A DNA stretch of 64,000 nt from Anisakis pegreffii (lineage: Eukaryota; Nematoda; Chromadorea; Rhabditida; Anisakidae), in the NCBI GenBank assembly GCA_035041965.1, contig JAPYMA010002771.1, positions 372,001-436,000 on the forward strand. Reading direction: 5' to 3'. A program made the translations under genes and the position numbers. This document shows positions 12,377 to 25,016 of the stretch, piece by piece. Position 1 is the first letter of the stretch. Each line of letters starts with the position of its first letter. A model generated the notes under the pieces. The model made no database searches. It saw only the letters and a list, made by a program, of their open reading frames with translations, and was not told the origin of the DNA.

Positions 12377-14697
12377 TTCCTTTCACATTCAATTTAATTG
12401 TCACGAGAACGATATGAATCTGAGACAGTGACTAGGATATTTTTAAACCGATTCAATCCTGAGAATCAATCGAATGGGGATAAGAAAGATGTTACAAATA
12501 CGTATATCTTTGCACATGCTACCCAGTTCTACTCCTGTCAAAATGCATCGCTCAAATAGATTTGAGTTTTACGAGAATTAGCCGGATAGTGCACTTATTC
12601 TTTCACAGCTAATATCCTTCTAGAATATGATCAACAGCAAAGGCTGGTTAGTCTTCTACGTACATGCGTTAAAAATGTAACGTCATGGCCAAGGATTCAG
12701 ACAACAAAAATAATTTTTACCAACACCTATCTCTCAGAGTACCTCATTAGAACTAAGCATAATAATGGTGATCAACATCCATATCAAATCATACTGACCA
12801 GCGCCGTCAAGCGATACAATCACAATTCAACAACTCACCTCAATAACCAAACTTATTAAATTGATATTCTCACCTAATTCACATCACTTGCATTACTCTA
12901 ATAACTCAGCTTTATCAACCACTGCCAACAGCAGCAATGCTAACAATAATCCAAACGCCACCTTCATCACAAAATCGCGCAGATACATCAAATAACGAAT
13001 AAAAAATCATCGCTATGAATTGAGTCAATCATAATAATGAATCGATTTCGATATTCAGCAATCTCTAATTACAACAATGAAGAAACTTTATTCAACGCAT
13101 TAATCATCGCCATTATCAACATTATTATCCCTATTCAATTCAGTCAAATATGCAAACGAATCAAATCCATAATGATAAACGAACAAAACTGATCATAACG
13201 ACAGTAATAATAACAGCCACAATAATAATAATAATGACGGTAATAATAATAATCATAACGATAATTAATAAAAAGCACAATACTGATGAAAACAACAAAA
13301 ATGAATAATAATAATAACAATAATGATAACCGCGAGCAATCAACCAATACACTTACAAAGTTATCATTATTTCACTAATTTAATCACTTCCCGTTCTAAC
13401 TTTCGTGATGATCTTCCTTAATAAAGAACTTGTAATAACGGCGATGTCAAAATATAAGATAACGGCAAAAATTTCGCTCGTTCAATCTGATGATATAATC
13501 CCACTAAGTAAAGTCTTCAAGGCATCCACCGCAATCATCGACCAATTGTCAACCGATCGTCATAACGACGACAATAATATGGCGGCAATCGGTATACGAT
13601 TTGAGGCATGCTCACATACGTGGTGAAAGATCAATTCCAATCGCAGAAACATCAACAATAAAACACTAAAATAACAGCAACGTTGTCATAAGATGAATCG
13701 TTACTCACGCAGTCCAGCGAGTGCATCCGTGCTTACAGGCCCCATTCAATGGCACGATACAAGTAGCAGTTACACGCAATTAATTTGTTAATGGGATTGA
13801 TTACAATAGGAAAGCCAGTTTTAGCAAAGGCTATCGAAATATGTTGTTATACGTCTTTAGGGGGAACCCTTTAAAATGCCCACGATTCAAAAAACCCAAA
13901 CCAACAATCAAGGATTTTAATTTCACCAATTCATCTCAAGACCTAGACTCTGAACCAATTCAACTTTCATCCTTTTTCCTTTCAATGGAAACTCTCGTCC
14001 ACCTTTCAAATTTTCATACTGATAGCCCACATGATGAATGGATGAATTGTAACTTTTAGCAAGAGACGATTGTAAGCAATGATAAAACAACCGAAATAAC
14101 GACACTACAACAACAAAAAATGGAAATCGACGAAAATATGCGATCTTGTGCTGAGATGGAACAAAGGTTACATAAATGATGACAATACGCAAAATTGACC
14201 ATAAAAACGAGGATCACGACAGCACAGAGATGAAAAGCAAAATATTGTTGTAAGAATTGCCGGAAGAAGTGCAATTTGTAGTGATTAAGAAAAAAGAGCA
14301 AAATGTGCACATTCCCAAAAGAATAATCGAAACAAAACGATGGAAGCAGGCAAAGAAACGACACAAGTTCAGTGAAAGAAACGTTGTGGAACAGTGCAAA
14401 CAAAATTCTCGGTAAATGACCATAACTGAAGACGGTGATAAAGAACTGATTATTAAACGGATGTAACAATACTAATAGCAACACAATGATTATATTCATA
14501 ATAATGAAACAAAATGTAAACCTCCAGAAACCAGCCGATGAGGTTATCATCAAACAATAACAACATGTATTTATAAATAAACAACCAACCATTAAGATAA
14601 GTTATTAACGAGATGAATGCAGACACGGAATTATGTTAAGTACTCAGCATTCGAATGAAGGATCGATGGCTAGAAGCTGATCTGATCTAGTCCATTT
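12377..14697. other. Intergenic gap between GINS1 and the integrase-derived gene
   Basis: About 2.3 kb with no supported exon. It contains the GINS1 5' flank at its left side and the 3' flank of the next gene at its right side. Around 13200-13330 the sequence is a degenerate (AAT)n/(ATT)n low-complexity tract. The longest open frames (for example 14056-14592, minus) are Phe/Leu/Val/Ser-rich translations of A/T-rich DNA and lack splice or homology support. Confidence 0.6.
13200..13330. repeat. Degenerate AAT/ATT low-complexity tract
   Basis: Long runs of imperfect AAT and ACA triplets on the plus strand. They generate spurious hydrophobic Tyr/Ile/Val open frames on the minus strand. The tract lies in the intergenic gap and has no coding support. 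Similar short triplet runs occur at 15721-15760, inside an intron of the integrase-derived gene. Confidence 0.7.
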
Positions 14698-17600
14698 TCA
14701 CTTTTGACCTTGCGGTGACGGACTCAATCGCTTCGGTGGTGCTGAGACACGCTTTCCTCCTTTGCCACTGCCCGTAGCCTTTGCTGTTTGTGGTGAGGGT
14801 GTTGTTATAGTGGATGCAGCTACTGTCGTTATTGGTGTTGTTCTTGCAGTTGTCTCCGATGTGTCCGTTACGGATTTCTGCTGGAAACAACCAAAGAATA
14901 CATGTTAATATTTCAAAACAATTCAAAAGCATGAAATTTGATGCATCAATATGAATTTCTCTTCGGTGTTCAAATTTCATGTATCAGTGTGAAAATCTTA
15001 CATTAAGAACACACACAGAATGAAACAAGACAACGAAATAGCCCTTACAAATGAAATGAAAACGCCCACATTATTTATGCAAAGACTAAGGATTATTCGT
15101 CGAACAATAATAATCGCTCATCACCTTTAAGACACCAAACGATTTGTCGCAAATTTGTGTTGTATATACCATGTAGGACAAAATGTGCGAATGATTCACA
15201 CAAAATTTTGTTGTCAACCATAAAATTCTGAATAATCAATGAACAAAACCATGCAACTAACCTTGACTGCACTACCGCTACCACTATTTCTGGTCGTTCT
15301 TGCAGGTTTCGATGGCGGCACTGTCTCCTGGACAATTCTCGAAACTGCTGCAGCAGACGAACGTGTCACCTGAACAGAATCACTCAATTGTGAAATGCCA
15401 TCGAGCAACAATACGAATTGGTGTGATAACTTCAATTTCAACAATTCCATTTTTTTAAAACTCGAAATAAACAGCAATCCAGAAACGAATAAAGTTAACA
15501 ATAACGAACTAACTCGTGTTGTTGGTGTACGGGCGGTAACATTGGACGGCGTTGTACGTCGTGAGGCACCTGCAGAGCCGTTATTCTGCGGGGTTTGCAT
15601 GAAACGTATCGCTCCGCTGGATGGTTGACTGAAGTAGCGCATGCGATTCGATGGAGTTGGTGTTGATTGGAATACACGAAGTTGAGATCGAGGAGGCATC
15701 GACTTCACTTTTACAACTGCTCATTATTATTATTATTATTATTACTATTATTATTATTACGAACGCTTGAAATTCTCTTTGAAATATACTACTCAATATA
15801 ATTTCGTTCAAAAAGACAGACTGTCTGAAGTTAATTCTCAAAAAATTGAAATAATTTTCATCTGTTCAAGTATTTATAATAACAATGACCTCCTCTAAAC
15901 AGCAACAATTCAACCTACTTTTCTTCTGTGGGCATTTTTCATATGGAATGAGTCTTGCAACACCATACTGAAATGAAGAAAACGATTGGAAAATGCAAAA
16001 TAACAATCAATGTACGATTATGAAACTGATGATTCTTTTTGTCGTTCTCAAGTAGACTGTGCACTTTATATAAACGATACGTTAAGTCGTTTTCGATTAT
16101 TCGTCGTTTTTCAACAAATACAAATTTAGATTACTTTTTTCCGTATTATACTGAGAAAATAAAATTAATTTGTTTGTAAATATAAAATAGATTCTTACCA
16201 AACATTCATCATTAAAAATACATTAATAAATAAAATAAATGAATGCTTATTTGTGGTTTAGTCTTAAGTCGCCTCTCCTGGAAGCAATTAACGACATATA
16301 TCCGTATTTTGAATGAAGGTGGGATATTCCCATTATTAAACTTACCTCAGTAATTGGTCCTAAATCGAGATCACCGAAATCGTCCTGAAACGGAAATATT
16401 TCCAGATTAGATACTGATTAGTTCTCGATTTCTCAGCTGGTGTGATACAAATAAAGGAATGTTTTGAAAATACTTATGCACTTTTCGTGACAAATTGAGA
16501 CACCAGAGGTAATCAGAGGTAATCATGTCATTAACATGTCTACTGAGACATAACTAGTTGACGCTCATCGCGAGTCTATCTCTTAACTTGTTTCACAATC
16601 AAGACTGGGTCGCAGGAATGATGCTCATCCAAAGGTATGCTTTGATGGCTTACAGCAGCTCCCTCCTTTCAAAAGCACGCTAATTACTGAACTGTCTATT
16701 TGACGTAAGTAATTCATCACAAACAACAAATAAATAACTAATAACCCACTGATGAGTCGTCACTATCATCCGCCATGCCAACTGCCTGAAATCAATGGTC
16801 AACTGAATCCGAACGAAACACACCATTACAAAATAATTTAATAAAGCAACAACAACAAAAAAGTAATGATATAAATAACAAATCCATATATTACAACAAA
16901 ACATCCCTTTGCCAACAAACGTATTTCACTATAGGGCCTGAAGCACGTTACGATTTGGCTTGTATCTAATGATCGTATTACGAATGCAAAATCGAATACG
17001 TGAAAAACAATAAATAAACGAATTTCAATCTCAAATTCACACTGACATCTTCGAGACGAGCTCTTTTTGCGCTCGGTGGTAGGTTGCGATTGATGGATCG
17101 CGGTGTACCGTGACTGGTCGACAGCAGTGGAGCACGTCCAGTGCCACTTCTCAACAACGCGGCTGCAGATAACGGTTGTTGAGGTGGTGGTAGGCCGATC
17201 CGTGCCTCTACAAATGAAGTTCCTTCTGGAATCTCTATCAGACGTCCATCTGAAAACAAACAACATTTTATTTGAATATCGAATGAAAATGGCGCAACTT
17301 TCAACATACTATTAACTTTAATTGTTTCCTGCTTCAGGTTGACGCCTTACTTTATCTGTTTTACATCGAATTTTGAAGCAATAAATCAATTCAATTAGAA
17401 TAAACCAATTGCTCTCTATTGTTCCGCCTGACTAAGTACATCAAAAGAAACCGAAGCAAAATAAAAAAAATCGATAACTGAGTGAATATTCGATTTATCT
17501 TTCCGGAAGAACAAATCACAGAACAAGCTTATGTGCTTTCTGTATCTCCGAAAACTGCAGAATGGAATTTGGCAAGACAATCATAAAATTAACGAGCAAC

Positions 17601-20600
17601 TAAAGTGCTAAACGCATGAACGGTAGCGATATAGGAGTGATCATTTTGATTTTAGTCATATGTGATATTTACAATTGTAAAGAGAATTGAAATAATCTCC
17701 AGCGTGAGAGCATTGATCTCAAAAATTTAACTGAATGAATTTTAAAAATCAATTTGTGTGCTTCTTATCACTATTTTATTACACACAATAGTGCGTAATT
17801 GACCAAAATGCTTGAACCAATTCCTGACAAAAAAAGAACACCATCAAACTACCTTGATACAGCCATTTCGAGTCTTTACTACCGCTCGCCAATTTCGCCA
17901 AATCTTCAGCGCTAATCGTCGCCGGCAACAACGGTTTCCTTCAAAATTCGGAGTCAATTTTCACCAATATTCCAGAATTTTCAACTGGAACAACGTTGAC
18001 GAGAAGCAATAAAACGCATTTATTCCGATTCGTTGCCATCTATTACCGAAAGATTCATTGATATGAATCAAATTATGAGCTACCAACGAAAAATGATTGC
18101 ACTCAATCAACTCTTAATTCACAAGCATTTATAACAATCCCTTCTTCACTAAAATATACATCAAATGAACATTGTCAACGTTTTTCAAACCTGAAGCAAG
18201 AAAAAATATTTTAATCTTCGCAAAAAATACCTCTTGATTTCAGGCATTTTCGGTGGTGGCGGCGGTTCAACTTGCTGAAGCAGAAAGAAAATAAAAATGC
18301 ACCGTTATTCATTCAATACTACAAGAAGAAATAGAAACGGAATAAACATAGAACCAAATCAATTACTCTATTCGATAGTGATTAACACGATCGCATTTGC
18401 GGTTATCAGAAGAAAATGAAACGAACCCTCTTATGATACGGACAATCCATTTTGCGTCGATTGCAACAAGCTTGTGACATTTTGAATGGACACTTCTCAC
18501 TATACACCAGCTCGCAAAAATCATATCCACATTTGCATTGATATTCCATTTCACGTTTCTTCACTACAAATCACAACAAGTTGCGCTTACCTTTCAACTG
18601 ACGTGTTCACGAAATAGAGTCACGCTCCTCAGCTTAGGACTCCCCTCTGTTTGCCGTAGCTGAGACTGACTACGGGCCGGGCCCTAACCTGAGGCTCAAC
18701 CTAGGTTTACACTGAACGGCTTATCTACATAGACCTGCAGCACTGTCTGCTTTCATGAACACTTTCACTAGATATAGCATTACCCAAATTGTGTTCAAGT
18801 AAAATCTATTCGGTGTTTCATTCAATGAAAGCAGAACACCAGCCCTGCTCGTCGCAATGATCAAATTACTCAAATGATTATTCTACTCAAATCACCGCCA
18901 TTTTCTCGATGATAAAACACGAATCGACCTAACAACTTGAATAACAATCTGAACATAACTTCTCATAATGATCTAACTGAGTTATAATATTTCAAATTCA
19001 GACCTATTATTATTTCTACTGATTACAGTCACGTTAATTCAGATGCTCGCATCAACGGAGTAACGAGGATAAACGACTTCAACAACACAATTATTATTTC
19101 ACAACGCACAAAACAACTTCAATGATTCAGCACATACCAATATTACGACGCCTACCAAGATCCGGTGTACTTGCAGTCACATCGAATGGACTCACCCAGG
19201 CACAGAGACACTCTGAAGCAAATATCTTGAATCGAAAACAAATTATACACTTAAAGTGTATCTCCCAGTTTACTCGATAAGACATGCATAAAATCATTCA
19301 AAAATCGAGGACGTACCTTCGTTTTGATCAGGCCAGTGATCTTCAGGAAGTGAATCGAGGTTTGGGATATCATCCCAAAAGAGAACGCGATACATGAAAT
19401 CTGGATTCTCGTGATCGATTTCGATTATTGTTGCACGGAAATAACGTGGTATGTTGGAGCGTTTACGTGACTTGTGGAAGAAATCACGATGAATTACATT
19501 ACGCATCTGAACAACAAACAAAATAAATGAACAAAAATTCTGTTCTTACAACTGCAATCTCAACTCTTCATATACGTCACACCCATGTGAAACAATTTCA
19601 CCACTATATTTGGTCATATAAGGAAAAAGAAACCGCAATGAAAAGTAAACATATGGACAAAGCACTTTCAGAGTTTCTGAAAGGAACATGGATGGTGAAA
19701 AACGAAGTATTGACGAGTGTCGAAGCAGTGAAGATAATGATTCACTGATGAGAATAACAATGAACCTGTCACTTACATAAACATGATCGCCAATTTCATA
19801 TATATATCCAGTGCCTGGATCAGTGATTCGCCCATTTTCATCATATTTCGGTGGATATTTGCCCATTACGAACGATATCTTACCGCGATTCTCAGCCATC
19901 TCACCCAAATAAATATTCGCTAGCGTTGCACCCGGATCTGGTTTGGGCACCTTTTTGAACTGTTGTTGCTGTGTTAACGTACTCTTATCCACCCCTTCAC
20001 CACCGAGTTCCTGAACACAACCACACAAAATAGAATCAAGTCAAACTTGACGAGCGACCACAGTTTTGTGAGGAATTCAAGTGAAATACGACTTTACTTA
20101 TCCTCAACTGAAAATACTCATATGCACTGGAATATGATGATCCGTACTCGTTAAAAAAAGCCATCGTCATTTCCAAAAGCACAACAACTCACCGAGTGTC
20201 CACCAATACTCTCGATCGCACGTTTGCGTTCCGTATTGACTGAAACGAAAAATCAATAATCAATCGCACATACTTTTTTGAACATTAACCAAAATAATGA
20301 AGATGAACAAACATTCGTCCTCGTCATCAGATCCTTTCCCATATTCGGTATTGCTGATCCACGGTGGAACTGTCTGATCTTTCCACGGTCGTCGACCAAA
20401 CATTATCTGATCAGAATGAAATAAATGATTAGGTGGATTTCACCGAAAAAAGAATTAACCAAAAATATAAGAAAACTTTTTATGAGAATGAAAATTTTTT
20501 AACCAGAAAATTGAAAATGTTTACCTCGAATGGTGAAATTCTGACATCTCCAAAACCTCGCAACGGTTTCTGATTGTATTCGATGACAGCAAATGGTAAT

Positions 20601-23600
20601 GCCTCCACCCATCGTTCACGACTTCCCAACTCCTCTTCAGCTCTTTTGTACATACTCGTACGTAGATTGAAGTAATTCATCACCTTAAACATATTCACTG
20701 ATGTCGAATCAACCAATCGCACACGAATATGGCACGGCACATACCCCCTGTCCAACATTCTTGATCTGGATCTTGAACAACTTCTCAATATCGCTCATTA
20801 CGTGTTCAATCACAAGATGGTTCGTGTACGAGCGAAATGCCTCTGAAATTTGAATATTTTTCATTACGTTCACTTCTCAGTGGGACATTAAATGAAAAGC
20901 AAGTGACCGGGCGGAGCGAAAGCACCGAAGATGTCCATTAAGTGCCTGACGAGTAGCGATGGGTCTAATGAATCCGATAACGCTCTACCGAATACGTACT
21001 GCGAATAAAGATCTGTCACCAACAGTGCCATGTTGTAGCACCGATCTCCGTATTCCGAACTATCCATCTCGATCATATCGATCTGAAAGTTCATCAATTA
21101 TAACGTTAACAGTAACACCGATGACGATATTAATACATAAAAATAGAATGGCACCAACCTGAACGTACTGCATCGGCTTGCTGCCAAGACACTTCGGTTT
21201 GGATGGGAACTGCACACGACTGCCTTTGAGGATCTGATCCTTATTGATCACTCGCAAACGCGACTTCGTTGCAACGCCCGCATATCGCTCTTCCAAATAA
21301 GCCAATATTTGCTTCTGATTATATGTCTCGCCCAATTTCTCGTAACAACGACGCCAGATCTAGAAAGAACTATCGTTACAATCAAGATACGAACGAATTA
21401 CAATGAAGGTGCACATGAACGTTCATATATAATTGTCGACTGAAGTTTGCACAGCAAACATAGAAACAATACTGATAGTGGCCGAATTAATTCATCGATC
21501 AGTATAACAACGAACCTCTTCGACTTCACCTTTACGTGGCAAAATCTTCATCGAATCTCGCATACGAATGCGCCAACCGGCTGGCAAAAATTCACCTGGT
21601 TCATTCCAATACTCCGCAGTTAACTCGCCATTCAAACGTGCCTGAAATACCAGATTCTACCATCTCAAGAAACCAAAAATCGAGGCAATTTCCAAACTCA
21701 ATCGGTTAAAACCAGAAAGTGAAGCAAAAAAGTTACTTTGATCGCTTCTCTAAGCATCCAATCTTTCACCTCCTCAATGTTCATTTTACCAGCCAGAATC
21801 TGTGCCAGCGTATCGTACTGATTATCTGGTATCGGTAAGTCTGAGGTTACCATTGGCACCGCTGAAAGCACTTCTTTGCCTGAATCTGAATCTTGTTTGT
21901 GCTTGCCGCAATTGCATTCACTTCCAACAACACTAATTCCCAACTGAAGTTTTGCCCTCTCCTCAACACACAGATAACTCAACCCACAACTTTCACTCAT
22001 TCATCGTTCTCAAATTCCCCATCGGAGAATAAAACTGAATTGAAACGAACATTTCACTGGTTTCACCACATTCGATCTGCGTTGTTTGATGTCGTCACTG
22101 CTGCCAGCACTCATCATTGCAGCTTGCTGCGTATTATTCATATTCGTATACGCTTCATTAGCACCCACCAACTCTTTGGCGACCATCTCATTGCTGTGAC
22201 CCATACTCCCAGCTGGCGACGATCTACTGATATTACCCTCAAATGACGGTGAGCCACCTCCCAAGCGTTCCAAACAATTCAAAAGTATATTGCGCAACTG
22301 AAATTCATTCGTAGTTTGTTTGCATTCAATTTATAAGCCATTATAAAACAACAGTGAAAGGCAAAGTCATGAAATAATTTGCGTTATCAAAACGAAAGTT
22401 TTATACTTATCCTATTACTTCACATTTGAATAGTTACATATCAACTGAGCTTATTGAACGAACAGCATTAATTCTATTACCACCACTATTGTCCTACTAT
22501 CGTTATAACCGTCTGACTGCTATCAACAACATCCCTGCTTAAATGAACGAACCCTTATGATGGGCGGGAATCCGAGATAGTTCTTCTGGATGTACTGAAG
22601 GGAAGCACCAATGGGGTGCTGCTCATTCCTGAAACGTTCCACACACGCTTCGATAACACGATCGCGTTGTTCCGGCAATAGCACGAAACGTTTCGATGGC
22701 TGATGCATCATCACGTAATCCAAATGACCCAATATCTCATCGTTCATATCGCACGCCACCTCAATTTTGCATTAGTATATGACACCAGAATGCCTTCACC
22801 TCATACTCATTTGTTTTACCATGCATATCGCTTGCTTAACCTATGATACTCTCTAATAATAACAATTCGTTTCATTATTATCAAATTAAGTTCAATCACG
22901 CATTAAATCTTTCAGTTTCAATCTTTTTCGGCTGTTCATTAACTACCAAACACTGATCAGATTCCGAAATGAATCCTCCTGAAGATGTCACATTTTTGTG
23001 TTCAACAAGCACTAAAACAAAGCTTTAAAGATCAGTTCGCAAACTACCGAAAACTCGTTGCCATCCAACAACGCGTCCAGCACTTCGCGATATTCCGGAT
23101 CGGTTGTATGCACCTGACCACCTGTCATTTCGGTCACAAAATCCATATACAACTGTGGTGTGATCTTCTCGACCTTTTAATTTCAATGCAATCACAATAA
23201 CAATGCATTTTCAATAAAAAGGCAAGGTAATAAATCGCTTCAAACAAATAAAAACTAGCAGACAAGCATAGGAATAATACATGTAAGGCGATGATTAGTT
23301 GGTGAGATTTTTAAAAATATTTTTTGAATGAAAATAATCGTAAAATTACCAAATTACTTACTGGAATGCGTCGCACGTACGTTGTTCCCTGCGTTTCATA
23401 CTCTCCTGAAACGTGGAATCAGAAACATTCAAAATGGACAATGACATTCTATTACTAAAATTTGAAACGAAAAGCTGCAAACGTGATCGGAAAAAAAGAA
23501 TCGACGGTACCGAACAAAATATTTCGAATTCAAAAAAAACGAATTTCAAATATTTCAAAAAGATGTTTTATTGAGATAATTGTATGATATTTACAGAATG

Positions 23601-24261
23601 TTTGAAAAAAAAAACAAGAAATTCATGCCCAGAAAACAAAACAGCTGTAAATTAGCCACACTCAAATTATTGAATCATTCACAATTTCTGAATTTACTTA
23701 CTGACGTTAGATCTCAGCTAATTTCACTACTGAACATATTCAATTCGCCGATTGCTCAATAATCTACAGTGGAAATTCTACTGAATTGAAATGAAATAAG
23801 GGCAGACTCAAAGAGTCTAGAGTTGCTCGAAGCAACTCACTCGGTTTAGGTTGAATGCGTCCCATCGAGGCAACAACCATGCCAGACTTATGTGCAGCAG
23901 TACCATTCCTCAGTTCCTGTTCATCAAGTAGCATTCCTTGTGGCACCGTAATTATTGTTTCTTGCTGTTGATGTGGATGTTGTAAGTGCTGAATGTTCGA
24001 GAGATGTTCCTCGATCGAGTCCTCGATTGAATCGGCCTCCTCGTCGTCGTCATCTTCTAGTGTCTCCTCACCACCATTCTCATCGACTTGCATCCGCGCT
24101 CCACCACCAGAATGATTTCCGATCGCCGATTCATCCATCATTTGATCAGGGTCTTGATCCTGTTCGATCACCACACTTGCACCAACGATCGGTACACTGC
24201 TATCGTCCAACACATCGTCATCTCCACCCAGCGAGATCGATGCTGGATTCAATAACGACAT
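14698..24261 (-). CDS. Domesticated integrase-derived protein, catalytic site lost
   Basis: Twenty-six exons, all phase-consistent, give 1,242 residues (exon 1 is 23841-24261, the last is 14698-14877). Residues 1-140 are acidic and disordered. Residues 155-415 contain helical segments (MDFVTEMTGGQVHTTDPEYR; EQRDRVIEACVERF). Residues 416-524 correspond to the zinc-binding region before an integrase core, ending KPMQYVQ. The rve core (RNase-H fold, about 520-690) starts IDMIEMDSSEYGDRCYNMAL and ends ALPFAVIEYNQKP, ISPFEIMFGRRPW. The expected second Asp is Tyr588 and the expected Glu is Met617; Asp526 is kept. An SH3-like C-terminal domain follows (DHVYMRNVIHRDFFHKSRKR ... YFRATIIEID). A Cys-rich module lies at 858-927 and a Pro/Ser/Thr/basic tail at 928-1242. 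Multiple introns and dead catalytic residues indicate a host gene. The role is inferred to be DNA or chromatin binding. A TTCAG acceptor at 24306-24310 precedes the ATG by 44 bases and could be cis or trans-spliced. Confidence 0.88.
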
Positions 24262-25016
24262 CCCTTTATCAATAAACCATTCACCGCATACAACGAACAA
24301 TGCTCCTGAATTATGATATTTGCATGAAGCACTCACTTAATCACATCTTTATATCCTCTTCGATAGCAATAAGTTACTGAATACGATTACTTACCTGATG
24401 ATACGTACTCTACATACCAGCATTCATAACAATTCAATTTTCACATTTCAAAAACAACAACTGTTTATCATAAAAGATGAATATTCGAAACAACGGAAAA
24501 GAAATGCTTTTCGAAGCATCGGTTCATTTCAAAACCAAATGAACAATTGCATATCAGTGATGACACAATATAGTTTATTCTCATTCTTCCACGACCAACA
24601 AAAACATCTGTTCAACAACTTGTCCATAAGTACAGCAACAATGAACAAACAATAAAACGGGTGTCAATAATATCTGAAATCGATACCAGTAATCGTAAGA
24701 TACTAAATGAAAATATGCAATATCAATAACACAAAATTTCTACAATGAGTTTGAAAAACGCATCAACAATAATACCAAATCATCACCTAACCGGCAGATC
24801 ACGTCATCGTTCTCATAACTCTAGCCACTGTTTGTGAATGTTATTCTCAAATTGATGCTATGCAAAGAGGAAGGATCAATGGAAAGATAAATGATGATTC
24901 AGTCCAAATGCGAATCACTTTGCAGCCGCGATCTCTCAATCTCTTCTTCCATGAATACAGTTTCAACGTTTTGTCTTCTACTTCACTGATTTATTAAAAT
25001 ATTTTTGTTTATCTCT
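24262..25016. other. Spacer between integrase-derived and double-THAP genes
   Basis: About 755 bases between the stop codon of the double-THAP gene (25017-25019) and the ATG of the integrase-derived gene (24261). On the minus strand it holds a poly(A) signal 22 bases after the stop and, at its other end, a TTCAG acceptor 44 bases before the next ATG. No intervening coding exon was found. This arrangement decides that the two are separate transcription units or two cistrons rather than one giant gene. Confidence 0.6.
24990..24995 (-). terminator. AATAAA poly(A) signal of the double-THAP gene
   Basis: The minus strand reads AATAAA 22 bases after the TAA stop at 25017-25019, a canonical cleavage and polyadenylation hexamer in the expected position. 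It supports the end of the THAP gene here. No in-frame continuation exists past the stop. Confidence 0.6.

Noticed and set aside
13144..13352. Tyr/Ile-rich frames suggesting a membrane peptide
   Set aside because: They are translations of a degenerate AAT/ATT tract in two frames of the same DNA.
14056..14592. 178-codon Phe/Leu/Val-rich minus-strand frame that looks multi-membrane-spanning
   Set aside because: It arises from A/T-rich triplet DNA, has no splice context, no family resemblance and overlaps other frames of the same character.
23955..24275. 106-codon plus-strand His/Ser-rich ORF
   Set aside because: It is the antisense shadow of the first exon of the integrase-derived gene.
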